Shown: positions 22,615 to 34,779, counted from the stretch's first letter. The stretch is DNA of 64,000 bases from Posidonia oceanica (GCA_037176725.1 JAZBRS010000026.1:150609501-150673500); one strand, 5' to 3'. Numbers and translations are program-made. The notes: generated by a model from the sequence alone, not told the origin.

Positions 22615-23067
22615 GTAAGTCCTCCTGAACCCCTGCACAGCATTCGTTTGCACGCCATTTGCATTGCATGCACCGTTTTTGCTTTATGTTTCCTCGAGCA
22701 TGTAGAATAGGACTTCCTTTTCTTATCTATCAACTCCGCTCCCCTTTTTCGCGTATTCCCAAGTGCTTTGTGTTGCGTTTCCCATGGATTCACCATTAAT
22801 TACGACTTTCTTCCCCCTTTTCCACGATCCGATCGCACTGCGAGCTTTGAGCAGTGTGCGAGACACATCGTGGGACGGTTTAGTGGGAAACAGTTACAAA
22901 ACAGTGGTAATCCTTTCACTTGCTTCCCATCCCCTTTGTAGGTCTTCACACCAACTTTGCGCGGTCTTTAAACAACGCTCGTTCCCACACTTGCGCTGTT
23001 TACCTCCCCTTTGCTTCTCCTGCTCTTTCTCTTAGCATTTGCATCTGCATGGTTTTATCGATGTTTT

Positions 23068-24117
23068 ATTTCGCCTGCTTTGGCACCGCTTTGCGTGCCC
23101 ACTTTGCTTTTGGCACCGTTACACGTGCCCACTTCGTCTTTAGCACCGTTTTGCATGTCCGCTTTGCTTTTGGCACCGTTTCGCGTGCCTGCTCTGTCTT
23201 TGACATCGTTTCGCGTGCCCGCTTTGCTTTTGACACCGTTTCGCGTGCCCGCTTCGTCTTTGGTACTGTTTCGCATGCCCGCTCTGTCTTTGGCATCGTT
23301 TCGTGTGCCCACTCTGTCTTCGGCACCGTTTCGCGTGCCCTCTTTGCTTTTGGCACAGTTTCGCATGCCCGCTTTGCTTTTGGCACCGTTTCGCGTGCCC
23401 ACTCTGTCTTTGGCACTGTTTCGCATGCCTGCTTTGCTTTTGGCACCGTTTCGCGTGCCCGTTTTGCTTTTGGCACCGTTTTGCGTGCCCACTTTGTCTT
23501 TGGCATCGTTTTGCGTGCCTGCTTTGCTTTTGGCACCGTTTCGCATGCCCGCTTCTTCTTTGGCACCGTTTCGCATGTCTGCTTTGCTTTTGGCACCGTT
23601 TTGCGTGTCCGCTTTGCTTTTGGCACCGTTTCACGTGCCTGCTCTGTCTTTGGCACCGTTTCGCATGCCCGCTTTGCTTTTGGCACTGTTTGTGTGCCCG
23701 CTTCATTTTTGGCTCTGTTTCCCGTGCCCACCTCGTCTTTGGCATCGTTTCGCGTGCCCGCTTTGCTTTTGGCACCGTTTCACGTGCCCGCTTCGTCTTT
23801 GGCACCGTTTCACGTGCCCGCTTTGTTTTTGGCACCGTTTTACGTGTCCGCTTTGCTTTTGGCACCGTTTCGCATGCCCGCTCTGTCTTTGACATCGTTT
23901 CGCGTGCCTGCTCTATCTTTGGCACCGTTTTGTGTGCCCGCTTCGTTTTTGGCACCGTTTCGCGTGTCCACCTTGTCTTTGGCATCGTTTCGCATGCCCG
24001 CTTTGCTTTTGGCACTGTTTCGCGTGCCCGCTTCGTCTTTGGCACCGTTTTGCATGCCCGCTTTGCTTTTGGCACCGTTTCGCGTGCCCGCTTCGTCTTT
24101 GGCACCGTTTCGCTTTC
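23068..24117 (+). repeat. 30-bp tandem array in G1 LTR, about 35 units
   Basis: The unit is GGCACCGTTTCGCGTGCCCG followed by CTTTGCTTTT or CTTCGTCTTT. Because 30 is a multiple of three and the unit has few stops, long ORFs run through it in several frames on both strands (for example 22920-24359 plus, 479 codons; 23140-24105 minus, 321 codons). They encode decapeptide repeats and are unlikely to be genes. Confidence 0.95.
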
Positions 24118-24469
24118 TCACACCGTTTTGCGTGCCAATCTTGTTTTCTTGCACCGTTTTGCGTGCTGCTTCCGCTTCTTGCATTGTTTTGCGTGTCTTA
24201 TGCCGTTTTCCTTTGCATGTCGCCTGCATTGCTTGGTTTTACCGTCGTTTTGCTTTTTCGCTTGCATTTGCATATAGGGCAGTGATGCTTACTGTCTGGA
24301 GTTCTCATGAGCCAGGTTTCGCCCAGTTCGGAACACAGACAGCGCTGCTGAGCACTTAGACTGCACGTTTACTTTCCTGCATTGCATCCCTCCACTTAGA
24401 GCACACCTATGAGCATTCATTCAAGCATTCATTGGCATTTAGGCATTCAAACCTGCATTTCCCTGCATA

Positions 24470-24600
24470 TGCGAGCGTAAGCTTAGAAAGACCGATTCTC
24501 GGGCGTGTTGGGGGTGCCTAACACCTTCTCCGCACGTAACAGGAGTCCTTACCCAGTCTTTTGGTCTGCAATGACCATATTGCCCTTATCCTAGGCATGA
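24470..24600 (+). promoter_or_regulatory. Conserved LTR block near the 3' end (G1)
   Basis: Contains AGAAAGACCGATTCTCGGGC, GGGGGTGCCTAACACC and GTAACAGGAGTCCTTACCC. The same block is in G2 (about 28780-28880), LTR-B (29270-29370, minus), G3 (44635-44730) and G4 (49165-49260, minus), although the surrounding LTR sequence is unalignable by eye. Its position suggests the R/U5 part of the LTR; the function is unknown. Confidence 0.7.
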
Positions 24601-24849
24601 GTCATCTCATTTGCATTCATTTGCATTTGTTTTCCTTTGCATTGCATTTCTTGCTTGGTTTTGCATGTTAATTCACGCATTTCCCCCGATTTTCCTTGTC
24701 TCCCGATAATAGACACGGTGGCGACTCTGAATTGTCTTATCTTCTTCTTTTCTTATCTTTTCTCTTCTGTTTTAAGTGTTTTCGAGTTGAGCCCTCCTCC
24801 TCGGACATAGCCGTTAATAGTAAACCTGATTCAGATTGGGATTACTACA

Positions 24850-25888
24850 CCGTCAACTCCTCGCAAGGCTGATAATTATCCGGCGATAGGTCTGTTAACT
24901 TATCACCCCTTCGTCATGTAGTGTAATAGCATTCTGTTGCATATCATAGCATCTCATTGCATGTCATCATGTACCTTCCTTGTATCCCCAGTAGAGTCAG
25001 TACTAGTTTTGCATCTCATCACACAGACATCGCGCACCTAGGATTCGAACCCCAGGTTTGCGTATTGCTTAAGGTAACATCCTCAGCACTTGCAACTTTA
25101 CGCAGCTTGCCTGCTTTGGATGGCACCCGCGGTAGTGCATGGCCAAGAATATTTTCTCAGTTTCGCGTGCCCTGCGTCACACTGTATATACCCTGCATTT
25201 CACTGCATAACATCGCATTACATTGCATTCTTGTTGCGCTGCTACTCCTTGTAGTCATTACACCAACTCCCGCATTCCATTTTTTCGAACATTGCGTGCT
25301 TAGGAAATCGAACCCCTGACTCGTGCATTGCTTAAAGTGATATCTTCAGCATTTCGCGGCTTTTATAGCCAGCCTGCTTAAGATGACACTCTCGATAGTG
25401 CATGGCCAGGATCGCTTCTTTGGCATTACGTGCCCGCCATCGGATGCACATCCCCCAACATCCTATTTTCAGCATCTGCGTCGCCTACGCTTAGAGAAAA
25501 GCTCAGCAAATGGCACTCCCGTACTAGAGCTGTACACCGCTCAGCGCACTTTGTCGTTTGGCCTTCCCATCTGTATTGCCCAGTGACCTTTTGCATTGCA
25601 TTTTCTGCCACATCACCACGTGCATGCACCGCCCGTGTTCCCCCTAGTGGAGTACAGCGCAATGAACATTAGCGTAAGCATCACATCTGCATCAGCACCG
25701 TACACTAGTCTTTGCATTGGCACAGTATCCTAGTGTTCGCATACATCTGCATTGCGGCAATGAGTCATGATTTTCGGTGCATCCACCGAATAAGTGACTC
25801 TTGCCAATAGTAACATTGGCCTCCTATTGGTGTCAGGAGGGGTGTCTTGTCAACCTTGAGCTACGGTCACGCTATGCTTGACCTCGCT
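24850..25888 (+). other. End of G2's 3' UTR, interrupted on its left by G1
   Basis: It starts with a hairpin-array remnant (CGATAGGTCTGTTAACTTATC, about 24880-24905), continues with GCATT-rich spacer DNA, and ends in the pre-PPT block shared with G1, G3 and G4 (GTGCATCCACCGAATAAGTG, then GGGGTGTCTTGTCAACC at 25839-25855). A stretch near 25020-25130 recurs with changes at 25260-25400 (AGGATTCGAACCCCAGGTTT versus GGAAATCGAACCCCTGACTC, each followed by GCTTAA), a local duplication of about 240 bp. No gene is seen. Confidence 0.65.
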
Positions 25889-25902
25889 TAGAGAGGGGCA
25901 TC
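25889..25902 (+). promoter_or_regulatory. Polypurine tract of G2
   Basis: TAGAGAGGGGCATC immediately before TGTTGACATCC, the G2 LTR start. Confidence 0.8.
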
Positions 25903-27467
25903 TGTTGACATCCTATTTTGACACCCAGTCGGCGGATTTAACTTAGAGGAACGAGCTCAGAAGCGGTGGACCCAAACTTTCCACCCAAAACCCTCAAAAC
26001 CAACCTTAGACTCGACTTAAACTCTAAACCCTGACTTAAGTCGCAAAACCAAGCCCAAAACATTCCAAACTGACCCAAAACCTATACAACACTAGCCTCC
26101 ACAACTTAGAGCCCACTGGTGGTCCCAAACTCCAAGGAAACAGGCCCAGAATCCAATAAAGCCATGTCTAGACTGATGCATGTAAACACTACGTGTATTT
26201 GTTGCGCATCTCCCCTGTTTTAGTGCAATTGCAGGCCGACCTAGCTCGCTTCGCAGCGTGGCTAGCCAGCCTCCATCCGAACTCCGGCGCATTCTCCTGC
26301 GTAGCCTGGTCATCAGGCTCGAGCCAAGCACCACCAGCTTTACCCAGCTCATCCCAGCTCAGTCTCCAGCCGCACTCAAACTCCTCCCCGCGTAGTTGTG
26401 TTTTTAACCTCTTCCGGCCACCGCCTCACCTCGCCGGCGCCTTTCCCGACCTCACTTACTACCTCTGTCAGCCACTTACTCACCTCCACTCGACTCCACA
26501 CAGTAGACGACATATCCCACTTACTCTTCACCGCCTTCGCCGGCCACTTGCCTCTCACAACACCTCTCCACCGCCTTCACCGGTCGCTTGTCACCTGACG
26601 ACAGTCGCGACTTGCAACTTGACTCCCCACTTACTTCTCTGCATCACACCTGACATCGACGACCAACTCACTCTCCTCTCCTCTCACTGCCACCAACAGG
26701 CTTTAACAGAGCCTATACCCAGGTGAAAGAGGAACCCAATTGAAAGAGGAGACCAATGGCCATTTGCCCCCTCTTCTTCCTTCTCCTGAGTAAACCAGAG
26801 AGGGGAGGAGTGATCCAGAGGCAAACCACAACACCTCAGCTTCCCCTGAGCATTCCCACACTTTTCCTTGCATCCCGGACCACCACCTGTGCCTCCAAGC
26901 CTCGCTGCTGTCCCTATGCCCTCCGCCGAACCCATTAAGGTCGGCCGTCACCTCCCAGCAATCAACCACCCAACCAGCACCCTGTGAAGACTCACACACC
27001 TCACTCGACCTTCGCCAAGCACTTTAGACCAACCCCGCATCTGCCGAGAGCTCCCGTAGCCGTTCCTCCTCACCGCTGAACCTAACTCTGGCCAACAACT
27101 GCTAGAAGTCACATCTCCGCATCAAACTCCACCAAATCACTCCTGCACCATCACAGGACACCCACGAGCTCAACCCAATTGCGGCGAGCCGCCGCCACTC
27201 CTTCCTGCACCGCAGCGACCTCCACACCGATGCACGCCGACGAGCTAGGTCGGGGAGCACGATCGTGCACCCCCGCAGGTGAGCAAGTTCTCCTCTGCCC
27301 TCGTGGCACTCCACTCTTGCTTACTAGCCATTTAATTGCATCTTATCTAGCCTGCATCACCGTATTTGGTTTTCTCTTCTAGCGAAGTGCGCCGCCGGCA
27401 TGTGAGACCGACAGGTCTTTGAGCTTGGTCGGAGGGCGCCACTGCCACCTATATCTAGCTTTGAATG

Positions 27468-28300
27468 CATGAATGTGTTCCCTAATATGCCATCTAGGTC
27501 TGCATGCATTTAGTTTTATATTTCATAGCCATTTGCATAGCGAAATCGACCGCCGAACTTTGCTGTTTGGACTGTCAAACCAGGTGTGCGTATTCCATGC
27601 GTGTATTTGGCGGTCCAGGTCGAGTTTCCAGCCAAGGTTTCGCACCTCCCCATGCACCCATTTCTAGTTCTAATTGCATGAATGTATTTCCTAATATTCC
27701 ATCTAGGTCTGCATGCATTTAGTTTTATATTTCATAGCTGTTTGCATAGCGAAATCGACCGCCGAACTTCGCTATTTGGACTATCAAACCTGGTGCATGT
27801 ATTCCATGCGCGTATTTGGTAGTCCAGGCTGAGTTTCCAGCCAAGGTTTGGCACCTCCCCATGCACCCATTTCTAGTTCTAATTGCATGAATGTATTCCC
27901 AAATATGCCATCTAGGTTTGCATGCATTTAGTTTCATGTTCCACAGCCGTTTGCATAGTGAAATCGACCGCCGAACTTCGATGTTTGGACTATCCAACCT
28001 AGTGCGCATATTCCATGCGCGTATTGGGCAGTTCAGGCCGAGTTTTGAGCCAAGGTTTCACACCATTCCATGCACCCATTTAGGAATCTAATTGCATGAT
28101 TTTGTTCCTGAATGCTTACTCTAGCTTGCCATGTCATTGGTTCTTTGTTTTGATTTCATTTGCATAGCTTTCTTGTGCGTTGAAATTTGCTGTCTGGAAC
28201 AACAACTTGATGCACGTATAACCTGCGTGTGTAGGCTGCGCGTATTGGTCAGTTTCCAGACAGTGGACCGAATGCCTGTTTGTCGCCTTGTTTTCCTCTC
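27468..28300 (+). repeat. 208-209-bp tandem repeat in G2 LTR
   Basis: Three clear copies starting at the GCATGAATG word at 27468, 27676 and 27885, and a degenerate fourth from 28094. Each includes GCGAAATCGACCGCCGAACTT and GCATGCATTTAGTTT-like parts. It lies where other LTRs of the family have the 30-bp array, but the sequence is unrelated. Confidence 0.85.
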
Positions 28301-28942
28301 GCTTAACTTGTTTACCCATGCTTTAGCTTTCCTAACATGTTTATCATTTCATCATAGCCTATTAGCTCTAACCATCCATGTTTAGCAATTATTACCTAAA
28401 TTTATTAAGTTATAAATGGCATCTAAGCAAGTAAAGCATGTAGATTAGGCTTTATCGCCTCTGCCTCGTTTCTCTTTGCATGTCGCATGTCACTTTGCAT
28501 TGCATGGTTTTATCCGACATTTTGTTTCTCGTTTGCATTGTATTTAGGACAGTGATGCTTACTGTCTGGAGTTCTTATGAACTAGGGTATGCTTGGTTCA
28601 GAATACTGCCAGCACTACTGAGTACATAGATTGCACGTTTAATTCCCATCACACATCATGGCATCTTGAGCATACATTTGAGCATGTAATTAAGCATTCA
28701 TAGCATGGCATAGCATCCCTCGCCTCTCGGGCGTACAGTAAAGGCAAGCATTTGCCGACATTTCCTGCATATGCGAGCGAGAAGCTTAGAAAGACCGATT
28801 CCGGACGTATCGGGGGTGCCTAACACCTTCCCCGTGTGTAACAGGAGTCCTTACCCTTTCTCTTGGCCCGTAATGACCATTATGCCCTCATCCTAGGCAC
28901 GAGTCATTTATTTTGCATAGCATTGCACCCCTTTGCATGTTT

Positions 28943-28947
28943 TCATG
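28943..28947. other. Left target-site duplication of solo LTR-B (TCATG)
   Basis: TCATG here and TCATG at 34780-34784 flank LTR-B exactly, giving a perfect 5-bp duplication as made by Ty3/gypsy integrases. Confidence 0.9.
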
Positions 28948-31900
28948 TGTAGTAATCCCAGTGTTCGGATCGTCCATGCACGATGCCAAAGCTCGCGTGC
29001 ACCGATCGGAATCAGGCTCATTATTAGCGGCTATGTCCGAGAAGGAAAATCTAACTCGAAAACATTTAAAAGAGGGAGAAAAAGGAAAAAAAGAAGAAGA
29101 TAAGACAAAATCGGAGTCGCCACCAAGTCTATTAAATCGGAAGACGAGGAAAACCGGGGAAATGCGTGAATAATCGCCCAAAACCAAGCAAAAGATGCAA
29201 TGCAGGGCAATGCAAAAGGAATGAGATGCAAATGAATGCAAATGAAGTGACTCGTGCCTAGGTCAAGGACAATATGGTCATTGCGTGCCAAGAGAGGGTA
29301 AGGACTCCTGTTACGCGCGGGGAAGGTGTTAGGCACCCCCGACACGCCCGAGAATCGGTCTTTCTAGGCTTACGCTCGCATATGCAGGGAAATGCAGACT
29401 CTGAATGCCTAAGTGCCAATGAATGCCTACCTAAATGCTCAAAGGTGTGCTCTAAGTGATGAAAGACAATGCAAGAAAGTAAACGTGCAATCTAAGCGCT
29501 CAGTAATGCTGTCTGTGTTCCGAACCGGGCGAAACCTGGCTCGTGAGAACTCCGAACAGTAAGCATCACTGCCCTATATGCAAACGCGGGCGATAAAACA
29601 AAACAGCGGGGAAAACAGGCAATGCAAGCGACATGCAAGGGGAAACAGCGTAAAACAATGCGAGGAACGAAACAAGAACGCGAAAAGATGCGAAAACAAG
29701 GTTGACATGCAAAAATGATGCAAGGAACGGAACAAGGACGCAAAACGGAGCGAGAGAACTGAAGGGCACACAAAACGGTGCAAGATGAAGAAGCGGCACG
29801 CAAAACGGTGCAAGAAAACAAGACTGCATGCAAAACGGAGCAAGACAAGGAAGCGGCACGCAAAACGGAGCGGGAAAACTTGAAAACACGCAAAACGGTG
29901 CAAGGAAACTAAAGGGCACGCAAAGCGGCACAAGACAAAGAAGCGGCGCGCAAAACGGAGCGAGAAAACAAGACTACACGCAAAACGAGGCGAGAAAACT
30001 AAAGGACACGCAAAACGGTGCAAGACAAAGAAGCGACGGGCAAAACGGAGCGAGAAAACAAGACTACACGCAAAACGAGGCGAGAAAACTAAAGGGCACG
30101 CAAAACGGTGCAAGACAAAGAAGCGGCGCGCAAAACAGAGCGAGAAAACTTGAAAACACGCAAAACGGGACGAGAAAACTAAAGGGCACGCAAAACGGTG
30201 CAAGACAAAGAAGCGGAGCGCAAAACGGAGCGAGAAAACAAGACTGCACGCAAAACGAGACGAGAAAACTAAAGGGCACGCAAAACGGTGCGAGACAAAG
30301 AAGTGGCACGCAAAACGAGGCAAAAAAAACTAAAGGGCACGCAAAACGGTGCGAGACAAAGAAGCGGCGCGCAAAACGGAGCGAGAAAACTTGAAAACAC
30401 GCAAAACAAGACGAGAAAACTAAAGGGCACGCAAAACGGTGCGAGACGGAGAAGCGGCACGCAAAACGAGGCGAAAAAACTAAAGGGCACGCAAAACGGT
30501 GCGAGACAAAGAAGCGGCGCGCAAAACGGAGCGAGAAAACTTGAAAACACGCGAAACGGGACGAGAAAACTAAAGGGCATGCAAAACGGTGCGAGACGGA
30601 GAAGTGGCACGCAAAACGAAGCGAGAAAACTTGAAAGCACGCAAAACGGAGCGAGGAGACTAAAGGCACGCAAAACGATGCAAATGGCATGCAAATGAAT
30701 GCAATGCAGGGGTTCAGGAAGATATACCTGGAGATCTGGGAGTCTGATCGGAGATCTGCTTGGTCCATGCTGAAGAGCGCTTCGCTGCGGTCGCCTGGGC
30801 AGCTTACTTGCGGAGATCCAACGGTCGGATTGGAGGATATCGCAGCTTCAAGGTAGAAAGGCCAGAACAGGAGAGAAGAACAGATCTAAGTGTTTAGGAG
30901 GTCCTAGGGGTGTGCTGAAGGTCCTCCCAAGTGAAGGGGAGTTAAGAGTGCCTAGTGTATGCAAAGGAGGATGCCAAATGCAAGATTAAATGGATGCGGA
31001 ATGCGTGCAAAGCCAGAAAAGACAAAGAAAAGCAATTTGGAAAGAACAGGGATTCAAAAGCATTTTTGAAGAAAGAAAGGGGCTAAAATGCAAATTTTCC
31101 AGAAAACAGGGTTCTGGGGAGTCCGGGAATGCAAGTGGAGGGCCTACATGCAATTTTTGCAAGCATGGGAGTTAAAATGCAACTTAGGGGCAAAATAGTC
31201 TTTTTACATGGTTTTTGAAAGATGCAAGGCTCTATGTGTGATTTTTAAATCATGCAGGGGTCTAATATGCAATTTTATATGGAAAACATGCTCTGAAATC
31301 ACTGACCATGGACTGAAATGCAATTTTTGGAAAAAACAGGGTCAAAAATGCAATGTAGTAAACTAATATGGATGCCAAAAGGTTACTGTCCATTTAAGAT
31401 GGACCTAAGTGCAAAAATGAGAAAACAGAGGGGCAAAAGTGCAATGCATCAACCAAAAATTAAAATCAGAACCTAAGTTGCTACAGTGCATTGGATCTAA
31501 ATGCAAAAACAGGAACATGCAGGGACTCAGAATGCAATGCAGTATGGTAAAATGCATGCAAATAAATGAACTGATTTAAAACAGGACCTGAGTGCAATAA
31601 TGTAAAGCAGAGGGATTAAAGCATAATATTTCATAACTGAAACGCACAGTAACTGGATCTAAATGCAAATACTGAGAAACAGGGATAAAATGTGCAATTT
31701 AGCATGGTTCTAAATTAAACAACAAAGCAGAGTAAATGAAATAAGGACTGAAACGCAAAAATTGAAAAACTAAAATCGGATATGCAATATTCACACAAAA
31801 CCATATAACTGTAAAAATAATTAAACAGTAGCTCGCCGGCGATGAGAGGTACTGTAGCAGTGAGCTACCGGACCTCATCACCGCCGGCACAGGGGGCTTG

Positions 31901-34779
31901 AGGAGGCGTGGGAGGGCGGAGCCTGGTGCTGGCGTCCGTGCGGAGCTCCGGGGGCTATCGGGGCGGTGTTCTGCTGGCTAGAACGCCCGGAAGGCAAGCG
32001 GCCGGCGCCGGAGACGAAGGCCTGACCGGCAAGTCGGGGACGGAGCAGGAGGCCCGGAAAGCTGCTTCTGGGCGGCGGGAAAGCATCAGGGGGAGAAGAG
32101 GAAGCTAGGGGAAGAAAGGTTTACCTTTTTCCGCGTCTGAGTCGTCCTCCCGACGTCGGTGGCTTCAGAAGTCGCCGGTGGAGTCCGTCCGGTCGCTGCG
32201 GGAGCTATCGGCTGCTCGCGAGGGCTGGAGTCGATTCCGGATGATCCTCCGGAGCTTCGCAGACGTTCGGACGCGAGCTTCGAAGCTCAGCAGAAGATTT
32301 GGCCGATTTGGGTTCACAGGTGGCAGCCGGAGGTGGGTGGAGGTGTCCGCTGCCCTCTGGATCGAGCGGAGGCTTCCGGTGGGTAGCTAGGTGCTTGGTG
32401 AAGGGTTCTGGAGGCTTGGTTCAGGCAATGGAGGTCTGTGGAGGGAGATTGTAGTTGGGTTGGTTTTGGACAGAATGCCGGCGTAGGTGTTTGCTGTGGA
32501 TTGCTCGGGCTATGGTGAGGGTGAAGGCCAGTGCTTGGGGGTCTAAGAAGGTGGGGTTTCAATGAGTTTCTGGGTAGGTTTTGGGGAGGAATGGTGGTTT
32601 GTGTAGGAGGGAAATCTGGAGGAGGATGCTGTGGGGTTCTGTGAGGATTTTCCAGTGGTCGGGGATGATTTCAGGGATGAAAGGTAGCGGAATGGAGAGG
32701 GTGAAATGCTGGATGTTGGGTGAGATTGGGGGGCCAATTCGGAGAGGTTTTGGGAGTGTTTTATGCTCTGGTTTTCAGCGGAGGGAAGCACGGGAGGTCG
32801 GGTGTTTTCTGGTGGATTTCAGAGGAAGAACGGGCTCTCTCTCGCTGGGAAATCGCTCTGGAAATCTCTCCTCTCTTCCCGGGATGTTCCTTCTCTTTTC
32901 TCCTCTCTATTCCCTCCTCCAATCACTCTGAATTCCCCCTCCTTTCTGCCTGATTTCTGATGACTTCTCCTCTTGGCTTTGCAGGCCTGCGGCAATTGAA
33001 TGCCGAGGAGGGGTGGTGGCAGGTGCACGGACGGAGTTCGGCGCGTGCTCGTCCGGCTCGAGCAGGAGATGGCAGACCGGCAGAATGGCAGGCCAGCGGC
33101 TACTGTAGCTGACGGCAGGCGGGAGAGGGAAGGAGGACGACGGCACTGTAGCTGCGGGCCGGGCTGGAAAATTTGAAAAAAGGGAAAGAAAAAGGGAAAC
33201 GGGCTGATGAGCCCAGTAAGGAAGAAAGGAGAAGATAAAAAGGAAGAAAGAAAGGAAGATGGAAAGAAGGAGGGAAATAAAATAGGAAAAAATAAGATAA
33301 AAATAAATAAAAATATTAGATGGCTTGGGTTGCAGGTTAGATGTTTAATTGGATTTTTTAATGACTGTTTTTAGGTTAATTAGTGTGTTTTAGGCTTGAT
33401 TAGGGTTTTAGGGTTTTATTTTATTTTTAATTTCTTTTCCACTTGATTAGGTGTTGATTAAATCTTTTTAAATTGTTTTTAAAATTGTGTTTTCTTGTTA
33501 AGTATTTTAGGATGTTAATTAGGATTTTTAGGATTTATTTTCACATTAATTAGAGTGGGTTTTGGGCTTTTTAGTTCTAGTCTTTTATGTTTTTCTTCCT
33601 TAAGTCTTTTGAACTATGTTTTTTATTTTTATTTGTTAATCCTTCTTGATGTTTTTTAGTTGGATTTTTCTGATTTGATTAAGTGTTTTAAGTCTTTTAA
33701 CTGTATTTTCTTTTTCCTTCTTTAATTAAGTTCTTATGTTGTTTCTTTCTTATGTTTATTAGGTTAAGTCTTTTACCTCCTTTAATTACTTGTTTTATTG
33801 TTTGATTTTTAATTCTTTTCTTTAGGATTTGTTTTTTAATTCTTTTAGTGGGGTTTTTATTCTTGGTAGGTTCTGACTTTATTTCAGTTTTTTACTTGAT
33901 TTTACAGTATTTTCTTTTAGTTTGTTTTGCATTTTTTAGTTTGCATGCTTGATTTTCTTTTTAGCTTGATTTAGTTAAGTTTGAGTTTTTAATCATTTGT
34001 TTAATGTTTTTTTAGTTGCTTCTCTTGGAATTCTGATTTGTTTCTTTTATGTTTTGGGGTTTTGCAGATTTTTAAGGATTTTCATGGGTTTTCGCAAAAG
34101 AGAGAAGAAGGAAAAAGAAAAGAAGAAGAAAAGGAGAAAAAGGAGAATAAAAGGGGAAAGAGATAGGTTTGAGGGAAAAGATTTTTAAAATTCAGGAAAA
34201 ATGTTAAAAATAAAATAAAAATAGGAATAAGATAGAGAAGGGATAGGAGTACAAAGGGGGCCCACAGCCAGGCCAGGAAAAGGGCAAGGAGGGGATGAAA
34301 AGAGAGACGATAATCCGGAGAGAGAGAGGAGAGAGAAAACGATAATCCCGGAGAGAGAAAACGATAATCCAGGCAAAAGGGAGGCTTAGGAGTCTCGGAA
34401 AGGGGTGAAACTTGGCGGGTGTGGGGTCTAGGGTTTCTAGTCTTGATCCCAGAGTTTTGGTTTGGTTCTGAGGAAGTTTTGGAGGGGTTTTGAGGTGTAG
34501 AAAAAGGGTATTTTTGCCTAAGTTTCCTAGGGTTTTTGGGAGGGGTCTGGTTTGAGATTTTGCAGGCTTTTTGGTGGGTTTGCTAAGTCATCAGGGAGGA
34601 GTTTTCCTATGGATTTTGGTGGGTTTTCAGGTTCGGGAAAGGGGGGTAATCCTAGGTTGAGTTTGGGCTTGTTTTGAGGGGAAAGAAGGAGAGGAAGGTG
34701 TGGGTTTGGGTCTAGATTCGGGTCCAGCAGCCACCGGAAGGCTCCAAACGATCCAGCCTGTCAAAATGGGGTGTCTACA
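28948..34779 (-). mobile_element. LTR-B: complete solo LTR, 5832 bp, minus orientation
   Basis: Plus-strand ends are TGTAGTAATCCC...GGGGTGTCTACA, so on the minus strand it runs TGTAGACACCCC...GGATTACTACA. It is flanked by TCATG on both sides with no internal element sequence, so recombination between two LTRs probably removed the rest. On the minus strand it has the family order: T/G-rich tract on plus (33300-34740), GC-rich block (about 31825-33150) with donor-like AAG|GTAAAC at 32124, intron-like A/T-rich part (30900-31820), exon-like block (30728-30885), 30-bp array (29756-30690) and conserved block (29270-29370). Confidence 0.93.
29756..30690. repeat. 30-bp tandem array in LTR-B, about 31 units
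   Basis: Two alternating subtypes, CACGCAAAACGGTGCGAGAC then AAAGAAGCGG, and CGCAAAACGGAGCGAGAAAA then CTTGAAAACA or CTAAAGGGCA. It shares the GCAAAACGGTGC core with the G1 and LTR-A arrays, but units carry different second halves and form a higher-order pattern of about 90-120 bp. Confidence 0.9.

Larger units (their letters stand above)
18444..24849 (+). mobile_element. G1 3' LTR, 6406 bp
   Basis: It starts TGTTGACACCCC after the polypurine tract and ends GGATTACTACA; the end is fixed by the 5' copy at 5483. Inside, in order: an A/C-rich, G-poor tract (18500-20180), a pyrimidine-rich patch after GCCCACGGCCCAC (20190-20290; possible promoter region, site II-like GGCCCA), a GC-rich block (20880-21428), a T-rich intron-like stretch (21430-22440), an exon-like block (22489-22614), a 30-bp array (23068-24117) and a conserved block (24470-24600). 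CCGTC at 24850-24854 is the expected target duplication. ORFs such as 20342-20824 look like compositional artefacts. Confidence 0.9.
25903..28947 (+). mobile_element. G2 3' LTR, first part (split by LTR-B)
   Basis: Starts TGTTGACATCCTATTTTGAC. It holds a GC-rich block (about 26190-27278) ending in a donor-like GCAG|GTGAGC, three to four copies of a 208-bp repeat (27468-28300), AGTGATGCTTACTGTCTGGAG (28550) and the conserved block (28780-28880). It is interrupted after TTTCATG by LTR-B and resumes at 34785. Without the insertion the LTR is about 3.24 kb, half of G1's. Confidence 0.85.

Noticed and set aside
23068..24117. CRISPR array
   Set aside because: Regular 30-bp units without distinct spacers, inside a plant LTR, with no cas genes; it is a head-to-tail tandem repeat.
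22920..24359. 479-codon plus-strand gene and 321-codon minus-strand gene
   Set aside because: Both frames exist only because a stop-poor 30-bp unit repeats. Overlapping ORFs in other frames are as long, and no domain is present.
25020..25130. tRNA gene suggested by GGATTCGAACCCC-like words
   Set aside because: The T-arm-like string is isolated; no acceptor stem or anticodon arm can be drawn, and the second copy at 25300 lacks it too.
29574..30768. 249- and 234-codon minus ORFs in LTR-B
   Set aside because: They follow the 30-bp array only, with the peptide repeating every ten residues.
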